Positions 9,205 through 19,517 of a stretch of 64,000 nucleotides of DNA are shown here, piece by piece. Position 1 is the first letter of the stretch. Each line of letters starts with the position of its first letter. The position numbers were made by a program, and so were the translations under genes. The stretch spans positions 1,488,001 to 1,552,000 of the forward strand of contig CAWJJM010000012.1 of assembly GCA_963843275.1 (NCBI GenBank), in the 5' to 3' direction. The notes below the pieces were generated by a model. That model worked only from the letters and a program-made list of their open reading frames with translations. It searched no databases and was not told where the DNA came from. Source of the DNA: CAWJJM01 sp963843275. GTDB taxonomy: Bacteria; Acidobacteriota; Thermoanaerobaculia; Multivoradales; JBCCEF01.

Positions 9205-9965
9205 GGCTCCCGCAGCCGGTCGCGGACCTGCTGCATGTCCTCCCAGGTGGGGCGCTTCCACGCGGCGTTGCGCAGCAGGGCCGCCGGGTGGAACGTCACC
9301 ATGGTCGCCACGCCGCGCACGCTGTGCCAGCGCCCCCGCAACCGGCCCAGCGGCAGGCTGCTGCCCAGCAGGGTCTGCGCGGCGACCCGCCCCAGCGCCA
9401 CGATCGCCCGCGGCCGGATCAGGTCGATCTGCCGCTCCAGGTAGCCGCGGCAGGCCGCCGCTTCGTCCGGCTGCGGGTCGCGGTTGCCGGGCGGCCGGCA
9501 CTTGACGATGTTGGCGATGTAGACCTGGGAGCGTCGCAGGTCGATCGCCTCGATGATGCGGGTCAGCAGCTCGCCCGCCGGGCCGACGAAGGGCAGCCCC
9601 TGCCGATCCTCCTCGGCCCCCGGGCCCTCGCCGATGAACATCAGCTCGGCGCGCGGGTCGCCCGCGCCGAAGACGACCGTGCGCCGGCCCTCGGCGAGCC
9701 GGCAGCGGGTGCACCCGGCCGCCGCCGCGGCCAGCTCCTCCAGCGTGCCGCAGGCCTCCCAGCCGGTGCCGCCCGCCGCGGCCCGGCCGACGCCACCGGG
9801 GACGCGCGCCGCCGGCGCCGGGGGTGCCGCGCCGGTCGGGGCGGTCGCCCGGCCGCCGGCGGGGCGCGCCCGCGGCTCCTCGGCCGGCAGGTAGAGGTCG
9901 CCGTAGCCGATCTCGCCCAGGTACTCGAGCAGCGGCCCGAGGTCGCCGGCGCGGCGCCGGCTCAT
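9201..9965 (-). CDS. Family-4 uracil-DNA glycosylase
   Basis: This 254-residue enzyme removes uracil from DNA, starting base-excision repair. Family-4 features are visible: four cysteines expected to bind a [4Fe-4S] cluster (CTRC, then VKCRPPGNRDP and AACRGYLE), the active-site block GEGPGAEEDRQGLPFVGPAG, and HPAALLRN near the C-terminus. The first ~75 residues are a Pro/Ala/Gly-rich low-complexity extension with no homology. The ATG at 9965 overlaps the PQQ-dehydrogenase stop (ATGA) and the stop overlaps the BTAD gene start. High-GC genomes with raised cytosine deamination often keep this enzyme. The assignment is firm; its placement between a lipoprotein and a regulator appears fortuitous. 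Confidence 0.92.
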   Translation of the reverse strand: MSRRRAGDLGPLLEYLGEIGYGDLYLPAEEPRARPAGGRATAPTGAAPPAPAARVPGGVGRAAAGGTGWEACGTLEELAAAAAGCTRCRLAEGRRTVVFGAGDPRAELMFIGEGPGAEEDRQGLPFVGPAGELLTRIIEAIDLRRSQVYIANIVKCRPPGNRDPQPDEAAACRGYLERQIDLIRPRAIVALGRVAAQTLLGSSLPLGRLRGRWHSVRGVATMVTFHPAALLRNAAWKRPTWEDMQQVRDRLREP

Positions 9966-11155
9966 CGCGGCTCCCGCCAGGTGACGCGGTAGACCGCGTC
10001 CGCCCGGTCGTCGGAGATCAGCAGCGAGCCGTCGGCGAGGACGAGCACGTCGACCGGTCGGCCCCAGGCCTCCTGCCCCCGGAGCCAGCCGTGGACGAAC
10101 GGCTCGACCGCCGTCACCCGGTCGCCCTCCACCCGCGCCCGCACCACCCGGTAGCCGACCTTCGCGCTGCGGTTCCACGACCCGTGCTCGGCGATCAGGA
10201 CGTCGCCCCGGTACTCCGCCGGGAACATTCCGCCGGTGTAGAAGCGCATCCCGAGGCTGGCGACGTGGGCCCCCAGGCGCGCCGCCGGCGGGGTGAAGTC
10301 GGCGCAGGGGTGGCCGTCGCCGAAGCGCGGGTCGGGGACGTCGCCGCCGTGGCAGTACGGGAAGCCGAAGTCGAGGCCCGCCCGGGGCGCCCGGTTCAGC
10401 TCGTCGGGGGGCAGGTCGTCGCCCAACCGGTCGCGGCCGTTGTCGGTGAACCACAGGACCCCGGTCCCCGGCTGCCAGTCGAAGCCGACGGTGTTGCGGA
10501 TGCCGCGCGCGAAGACCTCCCGCTGCGAGCCGTCGGGGCGCAGGCGGGTGAGGCCGGCGTAGATGCCGCCGGGCTCGCAGACGTTGCACGGTGCGCCCAC
10601 CGGGACGTAGAGCCAGCCGTCCGGGCCGAAGGCGATGAACTTCCAGCCGTGGTGGTGGTCGCTCGGATAGTCGTCGCGCACCACCTCGGGCCGGGGCGGG
10701 TCGTCGAGGTGCCGGTCGATGTCGCGGAAGCGCAGGATCCGCGAGACCTCCGCCACGTAGAGGTCGCCGTCGTGCCAGGCGACGCCGTTGGGCTGATCGA
10801 GCCCCGAGGCGATGCGGACGACGCGCTCGGCCCGCCCGTCGCCGTCGCCGTCGACCAGCGCGTGGACGGTGTCGCCGCGCGTGCCGACGTAGACGATCCC
10901 GGACGGCGACCGGGTCAGCGACCGCGCCCCCGGCACCGCCGCCGCGTAGAGGGCGATCGAGAAGCCCGGCGGCAGCTCCAGGGTGTCGAGGGGCAGCCCG
11001 GCGTCCGCCCCCGCGGGGGCGGGCCGCGCGTCGCCCCCGGCGGCGCAGCCGACGGCGGCCAGCGCCAGGGCCAGCGCCAGCCGGGCGGCCGGCCGGCGGC
11101 GCCGCGCGCGGCACGCGGCGGCGGCGGGCGGGAGCGAGCTGGGGGGAGCGGTCAT
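9962..11155 (-). CDS. PQQ-dependent sugar dehydrogenase-like lipoprotein
   Basis: A 397-residue predicted lipoprotein (lipobox LAAVGC about 36 residues in) with a six-bladed beta-propeller of the soluble glucose/L-sorbosone dehydrogenase family. Typical blocks are ELPPGFSIALYAAAVPGARS, DQPNGVAWHDGDLYVAE, DHHHGWKFIAFGPDGWLYV, RNTVGFDWQPGTGVLWFTDN and EHGSWNRS. By family it would oxidise a sugar or aldose in the periplasm with PQQ and calcium, but many members are uncharacterised and PQQ binding cannot be proved from sequence. No PQQ synthesis genes are present here; the PqqD-domain protein at 18.1 kb is unlikely to serve it. First gene of a three-gene overlapping operon, divergent from the aldehyde dehydrogenase. 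Confidence 0.82.
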   Translation of the reverse strand: MTAPPSSLPPAAAACRARRRRPAARLALALALAAVGCAAGGDARPAPAGADAGLPLDTLELPPGFSIALYAAAVPGARSLTRSPSGIVYVGTRGDTVHALVDGDGDGRAERVVRIASGLDQPNGVAWHDGDLYVAEVSRILRFRDIDRHLDDPPRPEVVRDDYPSDHHHGWKFIAFGPDGWLYVPVGAPCNVCEPGGIYAGLTRLRPDGSQREVFARGIRNTVGFDWQPGTGVLWFTDNGRDRLGDDLPPDELNRAPRAGLDFGFPYCHGGDVPDPRFGDGHPCADFTPPAARLGAHVASLGMRFYTGGMFPAEYRGDVLIAEHGSWNRSAKVGYRVVRARVEGDRVTAVEPFVHGWLRGQEAWGRPVDVLVLADGSLLISDDRADAVYRVTWREPR

Positions 11156-11257
11156 CCTCGTGGCCCTCGCGGAGGGCCCATGCTACCGCGCTGCCGCAGC
11201 GCGGCGTGGCTGTGCTAGGTTGGCCGTGGACCTGCAACAGAGCGCCGTGGAGGAGCC

Positions 11258-13009
11258 ATGACCGTCACCAGCCCCGGCAAACCCGGCCCGTCCGGCGCCG
11301 TCGCCGCCGAGGTCACGCCGCGCCCCGAGCTCGACTCCGCGGTCGAGGACCTGCGCCGCCACCGCCACGCCTGGGCGGCGCTGGGCCTGGGCGAGCGCCT
11401 GGCGCTGCTCGCCGCCCTGCGCCACGCCTTCCGCCGCCTCGCCGACCGCTGGGTCGCCGCCTCCCGCGAGATCGAGGGCATCGCCGGCAGCGGCGCCTTC
11501 CACGGCGAGGAATGGCTGGCCGGCCCCTACTGCGTGCTGCGCAACCTGCGGCTGCTCGAGGAGAGCCTCGCCGACCTCGCCGAGGGGAGGCCGCCGCGCA
11601 TCCCCGGCCCGGTGACCCGCCGGCCGGACGGCCGCGCCGTGGCGCGGATCTTCCCCGGCTCGCTGTGGGACCGGGTCTTCTTCCCCGGCGTCACCGCCGA
11701 GGTGTGGATGGAACCGGGCGTGACGCCCGAGACGCTCGCCGCGGCGCAGGCGGCGGCCTACCGCGAGGCCGGTTCGGGACCGGTGCCGGGGCGGGTCGCG
11801 CTCGTTCTCGGCGGCGGCAACGTCTCCTCGATCGGGCCGATGGACACCCTCTTCAAGCTGTTCGCCGAGAAGCAGGTGGTGCTCTACAAGTCGCACCCCG
11901 TGCAGGACCGGCTGGGGCCGCTCTTCGAGGAGGCCTTCGGGCCGCTGATCGACGGCGGCTTCGTGCGGGTCGTCTACGGCGGCGCCGACGTCGGCACCTA
12001 CCTGGTCCACCACCCGGGCGTCGACGAGGTCCACATGACCGGCTCGGACCGCACCTACGAGGCGATCGTCTTCGGCCCCGGCGAGGACGGCGCCCGCCGC
12101 CGCCGGGAGGGCCGGCCGCAGCTCGACAAGCCGGTCACCGCGGAGCTCGGCAACGTCTCGCCGGTGATCGTCGTCCCCGGCCCGTGGAGCGACGGCGAGG
12201 TCGCCTACCAGGCCGAGAACGTGGTCTCGATGCTCACCAACAACGCCGGCTTCAACTGCAACGCGGCGCGCGTCGTGGTGACCCACGCCGGCTGGGCGCG
12301 CCGCGACGACCTGTTGGCGGCGATGCGCCGGGTGCTCGCCTCCACGCCCACCCGGCCCGCCTTCTACCCCGGCGCCGCCGAGCGCTGCGAGCGCTTCCTC
12401 GCCGCCCACCCCGACGGCGAGCGCTTCGGGGCGCCGGCGGCGGGCGAGCTGCCGTGGGTGCTGCTGCCCGGCCTCGACGCCGGCCGCGAGGACGACATCG
12501 CCTTCCGCACCGAGGCGTTCTCGAGCGTCTTCGGCGAGACCGCGCTCGCCGCCCCGTCCGCCGCCCGCTTCGTCGACCGCGCCGTGGAGTTCTGCAACGA
12601 GCGCCTGTGGGGCACCCTCAACGTCACGCTGATCGTCCACCCCGACGCGCTGCGCGACCCGGAGACGGCGGCCGCGGTCGACCGCGCCCTGGCCGACCTG
12701 CGCTACGGCACGGTGTCGATCAACCACTGGGCCGCGGTGGGCTACGCCCTGGCCTCGCCGCCCTGGGGCTCCATCCCGGGGCAGACGCCGGCGGACATCC
12801 AGTCCGGCACCGGCTGGGTCCACAACACCTTCCTCTTCGACCGGCCCGAGAAGACCGTGGTGCGCTCGCCGTTCCGCGTCTGGCCCAAGCCCCCGTGGTT
12901 CGTCAGCCACCAGACGGCGGGGGCGCTGGCGCACGACCTGGCCGCCTTCGAGGCGGACCCGGGGCCGCTGCGGGTGCCGTCGATCTTCTGGCACGCCCTG
13001 CGCGGCTAG
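11258..13009 (+). CDS. Aldehyde dehydrogenase-superfamily protein
   Basis: A 583-residue NAD(P)-dependent oxidoreductase, longer than the usual ~490 residues. The family motifs are the cofactor block VALVLGGGNVSSIGPMD, the glutamate-containing TAELGNVSPVIVV and the nucleophile cysteine near residue 334 in NNAGFNCNAARV, followed by EAFSSVFGET, where classical members have an E-x-F-G-P motif. It would oxidise an aldehyde to an acid or reduce an acyl thioester; the thioesterase 16 bases downstream suggests acyl-CoA or aldehyde metabolism. A weak -10-like TAGGTT sits at 11216-11221. The physiological substrate is not evident. Confidence 0.85.
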   Translation: MTVTSPGKPGPSGAVAAEVTPRPELDSAVEDLRRHRHAWAALGLGERLALLAALRHAFRRLADRWVAASREIEGIAGSGAFHGEEWLAGPYCVLRNLRLLEESLADLAEGRPPRIPGPVTRRPDGRAVARIFPGSLWDRVFFPGVTAEVWMEPGVTPETLAAAQAAAYREAGSGPVPGRVALVLGGGNVSSIGPMDTLFKLFAEKQVVLYKSHPVQDRLGPLFEEAFGPLIDGGFVRVVYGGADVGTYLVHHPGVDEVHMTGSDRTYEAIVFGPGEDGARRRREGRPQLDKPVTAELGNVSPVIVVPGPWSDGEVAYQAENVVSMLTNNAGFNCNAARVVVTHAGWARRDDLLAAMRRVLASTPTRPAFYPGAAERCERFLAAHPDGERFGAPAAGELPWVLLPGLDAGREDDIAFRTEAFSSVFGETALAAPSAARFVDRAVEFCNERLWGTLNVTLIVHPDALRDPETAAAVDRALADLRYGTVSINHWAAVGYALASPPWGSIPGQTPADIQSGTGWVHNTFLFDRPEKTVVRSPFRVWPKPPWFVSHQTAGALAHDLAAFEADPGPLRVPSIFWHALRG

Positions 13010-13025
13010 GCCCGCCGCCGCGCCG

Positions 13026-13460
13026 ATGGCCGCCTTCGTCACCCACCGCCGGGTCGAGCTCTCCGACACCGACCTCGAGGGCATCGTCCACTTCGCCCGC
13101 TACTTCGTCTTCCTGGAGACGGCGGAGCACGAGCTGCTGCGCTCGATCGGCAGCAGCGTCCACCTCGAGCGCGACGGCGCCGTCCTCGGCTGGCCGCGGG
13201 TCGAGGTCTCCTGCCGCTACCGGCGCCCGGCGCGCTTCGGCGACGAGCTCGACCTCCGCCTCGAGATCGAGCGCCTGGGGACACGCTCGGTGATCTACCG
13301 CGGCACCATCTGCCGGGGCGAGGAGGTCCTCGCCGAAGGCCGCAGCGTCGCGGTGTGCTGCCGCATGGACGGCCCCGACGGCATGGAGCCGGTGGAGATC
13401 CCCGCGGACGTGGCGGCGGCGCTGACCCGCTTCGTGGCCGCGCCGAAAGGACCCGCCTAG
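13026..13460 (+). CDS. Acyl-CoA thioesterase, 4-hydroxybenzoyl-CoA/YbgC type
   Basis: A 144-residue single-domain hotdog-fold thioesterase that would hydrolyse an acyl-CoA to free acid and CoA. The N-terminal block SDTDLEGIVHFARYFVFLE carries the family pattern (Asp, then G-hydrophobic-V-H/Y, then a terminal Glu) near residues 13-31, and the central RYRRPARFGDELDLRLEIERLG matches the second conserved strand region. It follows the aldehyde dehydrogenase-like gene by 16 bases, so both probably act on the same acyl intermediate. Length is typical. Substrate chain length cannot be inferred. Confidence 0.88.
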   Translation: MAAFVTHRRVELSDTDLEGIVHFARYFVFLETAEHELLRSIGSSVHLERDGAVLGWPRVEVSCRYRRPARFGDELDLRLEIERLGTRSVIYRGTICRGEEVLAEGRSVAVCCRMDGPDGMEPVEIPADVAAALTRFVAAPKGPA

Positions 13461-13547
13461 CGCAGCCGCCGGAGGCCGAGGGCGAGCAGCAGCAGGGCGA
13501 GGGCGGCGAGGGCGGAGGGGATCGGGCGAGCTCCCCCGGCCCGCCGC

Positions 13548-14519
13548 TCAGACCAGCAGCAGCGCCACGCCAGCCCCCATCAGGGCCACCGCCACCACCT
13601 TCGCCGCCCCCACCGCCTCGCGGAAGATGAAGCGGCCGTAGACCAGGGCGAGGACGTTGCCGAGGCCGCGCTTGAGGGTCTCGACCAGCGCCACCCAGAC
13701 CAGCCGCACCGCGACGAGCTGCAGCCCGAGGGCCACGCAGCTGGTGGCGAGAGAGAGCAGGAAGAGGCCCGGCGAGCGGCCGACCGTGCGCAGCTCCCCC
13801 GCCCTCCCCTGGGCCACCAGGACGACGAGCACGGCCAGGGCCACCCCGGTGGTCAGCACCAGCCCGTGCACGGGCACGCTGGCCCGCGCCAGCGCCAGCT
13901 TGTCGAGCGGCGGGGTGGCGGACCAGCAGATCGCGACCAGCAGCATGAGCCGCGACCCCGGGTGGCGGGCGAAGGCGCGCAGCAGGGCGACCACGTCGCC
14001 GCGTTGGCCCGGCGCCAGGTTGAGCAGGAAGGCGCCGGCCACCACCAGCGCGATGCCGGCGCCGTGGCGGGGCCCGGGGAGCTCGCCGAGCAGCGGCACC
14101 GCGAACAGCGCGGTCAGCGCCGGGGTGAGCGACAACAGCGGGATGGTCATGCTGATCGGCGCCCGCTGGAAGGCGTGCAGGAAAGCGAGGTTGGCGACCA
14201 CGTTCAGCGCCACCGAGCCGAGCGCCGGCGCCCAGTACCCGGCGCCGATCCCGGGCCAGCCGTCGAGCGCCGCCCACGCCGCGAAGGCGGGCGCCTGCCC
14301 GGCGGTCAGCAGCAGCAGCAGCGGGGTGGGCGCGATGCGCTCGACCAGGGCCTTGCGGGAGAGGTCGAAGCCCGACCACGCGAGGGCGCAGGCGACGACG
14401 ACGGCGAGCGAGAGGGCGGTGAAGGTCAGGGCGATCGGGGCGGTGCGGGACCGCGGCTCGGGTCGATCGGAGGTCGGCGGGCGCCGCCGCCGGCGGCCAG
14501 GGCGCCGGCAGGATAGCAC
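13548..14519 (-). CDS. EamA/DMT-family transporter
   Basis: A 323-residue inner-membrane protein with about ten hydrophobic segments arranged as two five-helix EamA repeats, the plan of drug/metabolite exporters. The region LVETLKRGLGNVLALVYGRFIFRE near the end is a typical end-of-repeat EamA sequence. The start is GTG at 14519; the first ~25 residues are Arg/Pro-rich and not membrane-like, so initiation could be further in, although I see no better ATG or GTG before the first helix. It is divergent from the gene at 14552, only 32 bases away. The substrate is unknown. Confidence 0.85.
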   Translation of the reverse strand: MLSCRRPGRRRRRPPTSDRPEPRSRTAPIALTFTALSLAVVVACALAWSGFDLSRKALVERIAPTPLLLLLTAGQAPAFAAWAALDGWPGIGAGYWAPALGSVALNVVANLAFLHAFQRAPISMTIPLLSLTPALTALFAVPLLGELPGPRHGAGIALVVAGAFLLNLAPGQRGDVVALLRAFARHPGSRLMLLVAICWSATPPLDKLALARASVPVHGLVLTTGVALAVLVVLVAQGRAGELRTVGRSPGLFLLSLATSCVALGLQLVAVRLVWVALVETLKRGLGNVLALVYGRFIFREAVGAAKVVAVALMGAGVALLLV

Positions 14520-14539
14520 CCCCCGGCGAGGAATCGGGG

Positions 14540-14545
14540 GATAAT
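14540..14545 (+). promoter_or_regulatory. Probable -10 element of a leaderless transcript
   Basis: GATAAT ends 6 bases before the ATG at 14552, which would place transcription start at or within a base of the start codon. No Shine-Dalgarno sequence precedes this ATG. No clear -35 is visible. Confidence 0.5.
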
Positions 14546-14551
14546 CGCCCC

Positions 14552-14893
14552 ATGATGATCGCCCACGGGGAGAAGCTCCACATCATCTTCCGCCGCCGCT
14601 TCGACGGCGACCTGCGGCGCCACTTCCTCGGCGAGGTGGTGGCCACGGAGGGCCCGTTCGCGCGGGTCATCGGCCACACCTTCGTCTTCGACACGGCGAG
14701 CAACCGCTACGAGCGCCGGCCGGAGCGCCGGGTGCGGCTGATCGGGCTCGCCGACGCCGGGGTGGTGGTCAACCTCCTCCCCCCCGACGTCGACCTCGAG
14801 GCGCTCGACTACCGCATCGTCGACGGCCACCTGGTGATCACCGACGGGCGCGACTTCCGCCTCGACATCAACGAGTTCGGACCGAAGCGCTGA
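14552..14893 (+). CDS. Conserved hypothetical protein
   Basis: A 113-residue soluble protein with no signal peptide or membrane segment. It is rich in beta-prone and Arg/Asp residues (HIIFRRRFDGDLRRHFLGEVV, then RVIGHTFVFD) and looks like a small all-beta domain. I do not recognise the family. It starts with ATG right after a -10-like GATAAT and ends 4 bases before the PilB/GspE-type ATPase, so the two are very probably co-transcribed; a role linked to that ATPase is possible but unproven. Confidence 0.7.
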   Translation: MMIAHGEKLHIIFRRRFDGDLRRHFLGEVVATEGPFARVIGHTFVFDTASNRYERRPERRVRLIGLADAGVVVNLLPPDVDLEALDYRIVDGHLVITDGRDFRLDINEFGPKR

Positions 14894-14897
14894 CCCG

Positions 14898-16654
<1,757 letters not shown>

Positions 16655-16658
<4 letters not shown>

Positions 16659-17935
16659 GCCCGCCGCCGTCGCCGGCGCGGTGGCGAGGGGCCGGCCGCC
16701 ACCTCGCCGCCGTCGCCACCACCGGGGCCCTCCTCGCCTGCGCCCGGGCGCCAGAGCCGGCTCCCGCGGCGACGGCACCGCCGGCCTCCGCCGACGCCGG
16801 CACGCCGGCCGCCGACGCCCTGCGCTCGCTGCCCTACGCCAGCTCCGTCCCGGTGGTACCGGACGAGGCGCGGGAGGGAGTCGTGGCGTACGACGCGGCC
16901 CGCGCCGAGCCCGGGCTCAACCTGGTGGCGCCGCGCGACGTCACCCGCGCCTTCCTCCTCGACATGGAGGGCACGCCGGTGCACCGGTGGTCGTTCGCGC
17001 GCACCCATCACGACGGCTTCCACCACGTCGAGCCGACCCCCGACGGCGGGTTGGTGGCGTTGATCAAGAACCGCCTCATCGTCCGTCTCGACGCGGACTC
17101 CCACGTCCTGTGGTCGCGCCAGATGGCGGTGCACCACGACGTCGCCCTCCTCCCCGACGGCGGGCTGTGGGTGCCGGTGCGCACGCGCCGCTGGGCCGAG
17201 CACGACGGCGAGCGGCTCCCGGTCCTCGACGACCTGTTGACGCGCCTCGACGCGCGCGGCGAGGTGCGGCGGCGGATCGACCTGTGGGGGCTCTTCGGCG
17301 GCGGCGTCTCCGCCCGGCAGTGGGCCAGGCTGCGGGCCTGGCGCGACGCCGCCCCGGCCGGGGCCGACCCGCTCGCCCGCGTCGCCCAGGACACGCCCGC
17401 GGACCTCCTCCACACCAACTCGGTCGAGCGCCTCGACCGCCGCGTCGCCGGGCTCGGCGAGCGCGGCGACCTGCTCATCTCGCTGCGCCAGCTCGACACC
17501 GTGGCGGTGGTCGATCCGGTCGCCGAGAGGGTGCGTTGGAGCTGGGGCCCGGGCGAGCTGGAGCACCAGCACCAACCGTCGGTGACGCCGCGCGACACGC
17601 TGCTGCTCTTCGACAACGGCCCGTCCCGCGGCCGCTCGCGGGTGCTCGAGGTCGACCCGGTCAGCGGCCGGACCGTGTGGGAGTTCCCGGCCTACGCCTG
17701 GCAGCGCCTGTTCAGCGCCAGCCGCGGCGGCGCCCAGCGCCTGGCGAACGGCGACACCCTGATCACCGAGAGCGACGCCGGCCGCGCCCTGGAGGTCACC
17801 CCCGAGGGTGACGTCGTGTGGGAGATGCTGGCGCCCCTGCGTCCCGCGGTCGGCGACCGCCCCGCCCACCGGGCCGCCCTCTACCGCGTCCGCCGCCTCC
17901 CGCCGGGATGGCCCGGCGCGCGCGGCGCGCACTGA
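16655..17935 (+). CDS. Arylsulfotransferase (ASST)-like lipoprotein
   Basis: A protein of about 426 residues. The TTG at 16655 overlaps the ATPase stop (TTGA) and gives a good lipoprotein signal, basic then hydrophobic then ALLAC, so an envelope-anchored propeller protein is predicted. The mature part has ASST-like repeats: AYDAARAEPGLNLVAPRD-like opening, DMEGTPVHRWSF, HHDVALLPDGGLWVP, ELEHQHQPSVTPRDTLLLFDNG and GRTVWEFP. Family members transfer sulfate between phenolic compounds or are uncharacterised propellers; the catalytic His cannot be assigned with confidence. No in-frame ATG or GTG gives the signal peptide, which is why TTG is chosen. Confidence 0.75.
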
Positions 17936-18070
17936 AGCACGGATCCTCCCGCCGACGGAGCGGACGACGGCCCGCGGGACGACCGCTCGCCGCCCGGCTC
18001 CCGCGGCGCGCGCCGATGGTAGGCTCGCCGCCCGGTCATGGCGGCCGGACCGCCAAAGGAGCCAAAAGCG

Positions 18071-18475
18071 ATGCGCAAGAAGAGTGGTCTCATCGTCGAG
18101 GAGCTTCCGGGGGGCGGCTACCTCGTGCTCGACGAGGCAGCCGGGCTCAGCCACGCGCTGAAGCCGGACGCGGCGAAGGTGTGGGCGAGCCTCGAGGACG
18201 CGCGGAGTGAGGAGGAGATCGCGGAGCGCACCGGCCTCGACGCCGGCGTCGTGCACACCGCGGTCGCGGAGCTGCGGACGGCCGGCCTGCTCGAGGGCGG
18301 CGACGGCGGCACCTCGCGACGGGAGCTGCTGACCAAGGCGGCCGTCGTGGCGGGGGCGGCGGCGGCGCTGACCCTGATCGACACCATCGCCACCCCCAGC
18401 CCGGCGGCGGCACAGTCGGGAACGGACAACGAAGACGACACCCCCGCGGACGGCGCCTCCTCCCATCGGTCCTGA
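18071..18475 (+). CDS. PqqD-domain protein with internal twin-arginine signal and short acidic tail
   Basis: A 134-residue protein with an unusual plan. Residues ~1-75 match the PqqD/RRE winged-helix fold (GGGYLVLDEAAGLSHALKPD, then VWASLEDARSEEEIAERTG and AVAELRTAGLLEG). Then comes a twin-arginine-type signal, SRRELLTK plus a hydrophobic run of about 20 residues and an AAA cleavage-like site, leaving a ~20-residue tail rich in Asp, Glu and Ser. PqqD domains normally bind leader peptides of modified peptides; here the domain itself precedes an export signal. The ATG at 18071 is chosen for its AAAGGAG site. The PCMT-like gene follows within 100 bases. Function unknown; a modified secreted peptide is a hypothesis. 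Confidence 0.75.
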   Translation: MRKKSGLIVEELPGGGYLVLDEAAGLSHALKPDAAKVWASLEDARSEEEIAERTGLDAGVVHTAVAELRTAGLLEGGDGGTSRRELLTKAAVVAGAAAALTLIDTIATPSPAAAQSGTDNEDDTPADGASSHRS

Positions 18476-18572
18476 GGGCACCGTACAACGCGGAGGCCGT
18501 CCAGCGCCCGCGGCCGGCGCGGGGCGCTGGGCGCGCATCGCCCGGGCGGGCCGGGCCCTCGACGCCGAGGCC

Positions 18573-19397
18573 GTGCTCGCCCGCTTGCAGGCGGGCGAGC
18601 CGTTCCACCTGGCGACGTGGCTGCGGCCGGCGGCGACCGAGCTCGCCCCCGAGCTTCTGGCGCGACACCTGCGCCGACCCGTCGAGGAGCAGCAGCGCCT
18701 GCTCGAGGAGACGCTGATCGCAGGCGGCACGAGCCCGCGGGTGGCCTGGGCGGTGGCCGCTGCGCCCCGCCACCGGCTGGCTCCGGAAGGTCTGCAAGAG
18801 CGAGCCTTCCTCGACGAGTTCCTGCGCGGCAACGGCTGGTTCGGCCTCACGCCGCCGTCGCTGGTGGCCGCCATGATCGAGCGGCTCGGCACCCGACCGG
18901 CCGCCAACGTCCTCGAGCTGGGCGTCGGTTCGGCCTGCCACGCCGTCTCCCTGCTGCGCCTGTGGCCCACCGCCCGGCTGGTCGGCATCGAGGGCGACGG
19001 ACGGCTGCTGGCGGAGACCCGCGAGCGCAGCCGGGACCTCGCCGAGGCGGCCCGTCTGCACCTGATCCACGGCGTCGACCCCGACGACGCCCGCGCGCAC
19101 GCACCCTTCGACGTGGTCTACGCGACCTTCGCCTACCGCCGCCCGGTCGCCGCCCTGGTGCCCCTGCTGGCCGAGGACGGACGGGTGCAGGTGCCGCGCG
19201 CCGTGACGCCGCACGAGCTCGCCACCGAGCCGTTGCTCCAACCCCTGCGTGACCGCCATCCGAGCTACGAGAGCTTCCTCGAGGAGTGGCAGATCAACCT
19301 CTGCGTCACCACCTACGTGCACGAGAACGGGAACCTGCGGGTGGTCGACAAGCTCTACGGCGTGAGCTTCGTGGGCCAGCGCGACCAGGCGGTCTGA
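18573..19397 (+). CDS. Protein-L-isoaspartate O-methyltransferase-like enzyme
   Basis: A protein of about 274 residues (GTG start at 18573; the same frame is open upstream without a good start). The C-terminal two thirds is a class-I SAM methyltransferase of the PCMT type: FGLTPPSLVAAMIERLG, then motif I NVLELGVGSACHAVSLL, the acidic ribose-binding residue in LVGIEGDGRLLAET and FDVVYATFAYRRP. Classical PCMT repairs isoaspartate, while homologues in RiPP clusters methylate Asp side chains to form aspartimide. The N-terminal ~85 residues are not part of the standard enzyme. The adjacent Asp-rich tail of the PqqD/Tat protein makes a dedicated peptide substrate plausible. A normal repair enzyme remains possible. 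Confidence 0.7.
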   Translation: MLARLQAGEPFHLATWLRPAATELAPELLARHLRRPVEEQQRLLEETLIAGGTSPRVAWAVAAAPRHRLAPEGLQERAFLDEFLRGNGWFGLTPPSLVAAMIERLGTRPAANVLELGVGSACHAVSLLRLWPTARLVGIEGDGRLLAETRERSRDLAEAARLHLIHGVDPDDARAHAPFDVVYATFAYRRPVAALVPLLAEDGRVQVPRAVTPHELATEPLLQPLRDRHPSYESFLEEWQINLCVTTYVHENGNLRVVDKLYGVSFVGQRDQAV

Positions 19398-19517
19398 GCG
19401 CAGCGTGCGGGGCCGGCCCCGGGGGGTGCGGCATAATCGGCCGGCCCGAAACCACCGATCCCAGTCCCCGACCGCTGGCCGGTCCGTCCGGTCGGGGGCC
19501 GATTCCGAGGAGGAACC

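Noticed and set aside
18071..18475. PqqD for PQQ biosynthesis supplying the dehydrogenase at 9962-11155
   Set aside because: No pqqA, B, C or E is in the window, and the protein carries an internal export signal that true PqqD lacks.
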